The translations under genes were made by a program, and so were the position numbers. The notes beneath the pieces are model-generated. The model was given only the letters and a program-made list of their open reading frames with translations, made no database searches and had not been told where the DNA came from. DNA of 6,896 nt from Candidatus Aminicenantota bacterium (GTDB lineage Bacteria; Acidobacteriota; Aminicenantia; Aminicenantales; Aminicenantaceae), in contig DAOVBT010000105.1 in NCBI GenBank assembly GCA_030670375.1, positions 1 to 6,896 on the forward strand, read 5' to 3'. Of this stretch, positions 5,886 to 6,896 are shown piece by piece. How positions within the stretch are numbered: position 1 is the first letter of the stretch; the number at the start of each line of letters is the position of its first letter.

Positions 5886-6494
5886 ATGAGTAAATACATT
5901 TTGCTTTTTAATGTCCTATTTGTTTTCTTGTTCCTTGTCTTTTGTTCGTCTCCTGTTTCTGCTGCGATGCAGTCAGAAAAGTTCTCCGATGGGTCGATGT
6001 ATGTGACCGCTCAAATAGGGCTTAAATCTTATGTCGCCACTGCCGAACCCTTCGAATCTTTCCCCTTTCCTATCGGCGGGAGTTTTGAATTAATGATATC
6101 GGATAATCTAGGATTAAGCACGACGATCATGTACGACAAATGGTGTGATTACCTGGGGTGTTTTTGCGGGAAGTTCACTTTTCGCGTCATCAAGCCGTCA
6201 TTAGGTCTTGCCTATCACTTTGATATTCGCGATATAGAAGGCATGAACCTTTTTGCCGGGGCAAATCTTGGTTATAGCCTCCTTTCCGTCAGCAATGAAT
6301 TGGGAAACGATTACTGGGGCGATTTAAAGAGCGAACCTCACATCGAACCTTTTTTGGGGACACACCTCTATTTTTGGGAGAATCTCTCAGGCTTTTTTAG
6401 CAGATTTCTGGTAACTTTGAAAGTCTCTTGGTCTGTTACCGGTGATTTCTCCGGCGTAAACGGGACTATAGGTTTAACCTATAAGATCGATTAA
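5886..6494 (+). CDS. Small outer-membrane beta-barrel protein, unrecognised subfamily
   Basis: A 202-aa exported protein. Residues 1-26 form a signal peptide (Lys3, strongly hydrophobic core 5-19, cleavage near VSA|A at 26/27). The C20 in LVFC is not a good lipobox because Phe precedes it. The mature part alternates polar and hydrophobic residues in about eight amphipathic strands (roughly 37-50, 64-71, 76-84, 97-112, 119-131, 152-163, 174-183, 192-201) separated by Gly/Asn/Asp turns, with many aromatics, as in OmpW- or OmpA-type 8-stranded barrels. It ends in TIGLTYKID, a final beta strand but without a terminal Phe. Three cysteines (C87, C92, C94; C-x4-C-x-C) lie in one presumed loop. No specific family is recognised, so the cargo or role is unknown. 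It is controlled by the sigma-54 promoter upstream and is divergent from the exported methyltransferase gene. Confidence 0.75.
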   Translation: MSKYILLFNVLFVFLFLVFCSSPVSAAMQSEKFSDGSMYVTAQIGLKSYVATAEPFESFPFPIGGSFELMISDNLGLSTTIMYDKWCDYLGCFCGKFTFRVIKPSLGLAYHFDIRDIEGMNLFAGANLGYSLLSVSNELGNDYWGDLKSEPHIEPFLGTHLYFWENLSGFFSRFLVTLKVSWSVTGDFSGVNGTIGLTYKID

Positions 6495-6511
6495 AGAACA
6501 GAGCCGGGTCT

Positions 6512-6830
6512 TTACTCGTACCGCAAGCATTCGACCGGATTTTGCATGGCTGCTTTTAGGGAGAGGTAAAAGGTGGTCAAAACGGCTATGAAAATGGAAG
6601 CAACCCAAGCCAGGACAAAATAGTGGAAGTCAGGCCAAAAATTCCCAGGCAAGCAAGCAGTATGCTCACTACAGATGCATATTGAATGATCGCACTAAGT
6701 TTACGCAGGCAATCAGAAGAATGGCCAAGGCAATCGCGGAGAGAAGGTATGAGGTCGATAATCCGGCTGTTCCTGCAACGCGTGTATCAAGATGCATGTC
6801 CTCGACCTGATCTCTCCTCAATGCTTTCAA
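6512..6830 (-). pseudogene. Collapsed remnant of a MacB/FtsX-type ABC transporter permease
   Basis: Three pieces of an FtsX-family permease appear in N-to-C order on the minus strand, each in a different frame. Piece 1 (about 6806-6696) reads VEDMHLDTRVAG then SYLLSAIALAILLIACVNL, the end of the periplasmic domain and the next membrane helix. Piece 2 (about 6690-6628) reads IIQYASVVSILLACLGIFGL, another helix. Piece 3 (6631-6512) reads DFHYFVLAWVASIFIAVL, then SLKAAMQNPVECLRYE and a TAA stop, the typical permease C-terminus. In intact members hundreds of residues separate pieces 1 and 2, and about 60 (TAEQRTKEIGIRKVLG-type segment and the next helix) separate 2 and 3; here they are nearly abutting. 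Sequencing error cannot explain the missing loops, so this is gene decay by deletion. A TGA at 6833-6831 closes piece 1 upstream, and 6831-6896 shows nothing recognisable. The intact donor would have pumped or remodelled envelope substrates with an ATPase partner not present here. Confidence 0.8.
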
Positions 6831-6896
6831 TCACATTCCTTAACTCTCATGTTTGTCTTATGAGCAAAAATTGTACCAAAATTTCTTAAGGGATTT

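Noticed and set aside
5943..5945. Lipoprotein cysteine at residue 20 of the barrel protein
   Set aside because: The sequence LVFC has Phe just before Cys, a poor lipobox; a signal peptidase I site at VSA|A fits better.
6490..6514. Possible terminator hairpin (AAAGA...TCTTT) between the barrel gene and the permease remnant
   Set aside because: The stem is 5-6 bp with a bulge and no T-run; too weak to call.
6686..6889. Plus-strand 67-codon open frame
   Set aside because: It lies antisense to the permease remnant and its product has no signal, domain or ribosome binding site.
1..6896. CRISPR array, tRNA, rRNA, insertion-sequence ends or transposase
   Set aside because: No regularly spaced repeats, no clover-leaf-like segment, and no transposase motif or terminal inverted repeats were seen on either strand.

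Overview
The window reads as Gram-negative chromosomal DNA of moderate GC. It has a signal-peptide-bearing beta-barrel protein, a secreted methyltransferase and a near-consensus sigma-54 promoter. The gene families (sphingolipid-type alpha-oxoamine synthase, PEP/pyruvate-binding plus response-regulator pair, MacB/FtsX-type permease debris) suggest a Desulfobacterota-like or related deep-branching Gram-negative bacterium. That placement is an inference and cannot be settled from this sequence.

Layout: 1-271 holds no gene, only weak hairpins. On the minus strand a two-gene operon runs from 3369 down to 272: first a lone PPDK-N-type ATP-grasp (PEP/pyruvate-binding) protein, then a protein with two receiver-like domains and an 80-residue C-terminal duplication. 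The two share a TAATG stop/start. A 144-bp divergent spacer follows, then on the plus strand a 425-aa PLP-dependent alpha-oxoamine synthase resembling serine palmitoyltransferase. Its 3' end overlaps by 29 bp, tail to tail, a minus-strand gene for an exported class I SAM methyltransferase with a C-terminal beta-rich domain. A 217-bp divergent spacer carries an extended -10 element for the methyltransferase, an 18-bp palindrome, and a sigma-54 promoter. The sigma-54 promoter drives a small outer-membrane beta-barrel gene (5886-6494). The right end (about 6512-6830, minus strand) is the collapsed remnant of a MacB/FtsX-type ABC permease: three recognisable transmembrane pieces in three different frames, with the loops between them deleted.

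How they may work together: the left operon looks like a signalling module in which a nucleotide-dependent phosphotransfer-type domain is paired with receiver domains; its output is unknown. The centre and right concern the envelope: long-chain base (sphingolipid-like) synthesis, a periplasmic methyltransferase-like protein, and an outer-membrane barrel under sigma-54 control. The most noteworthy points are the split signalling pair with its duplicated module, the secreted methyltransferase, the sigma-54 promoter with an upstream palindrome, and the permease remnant.
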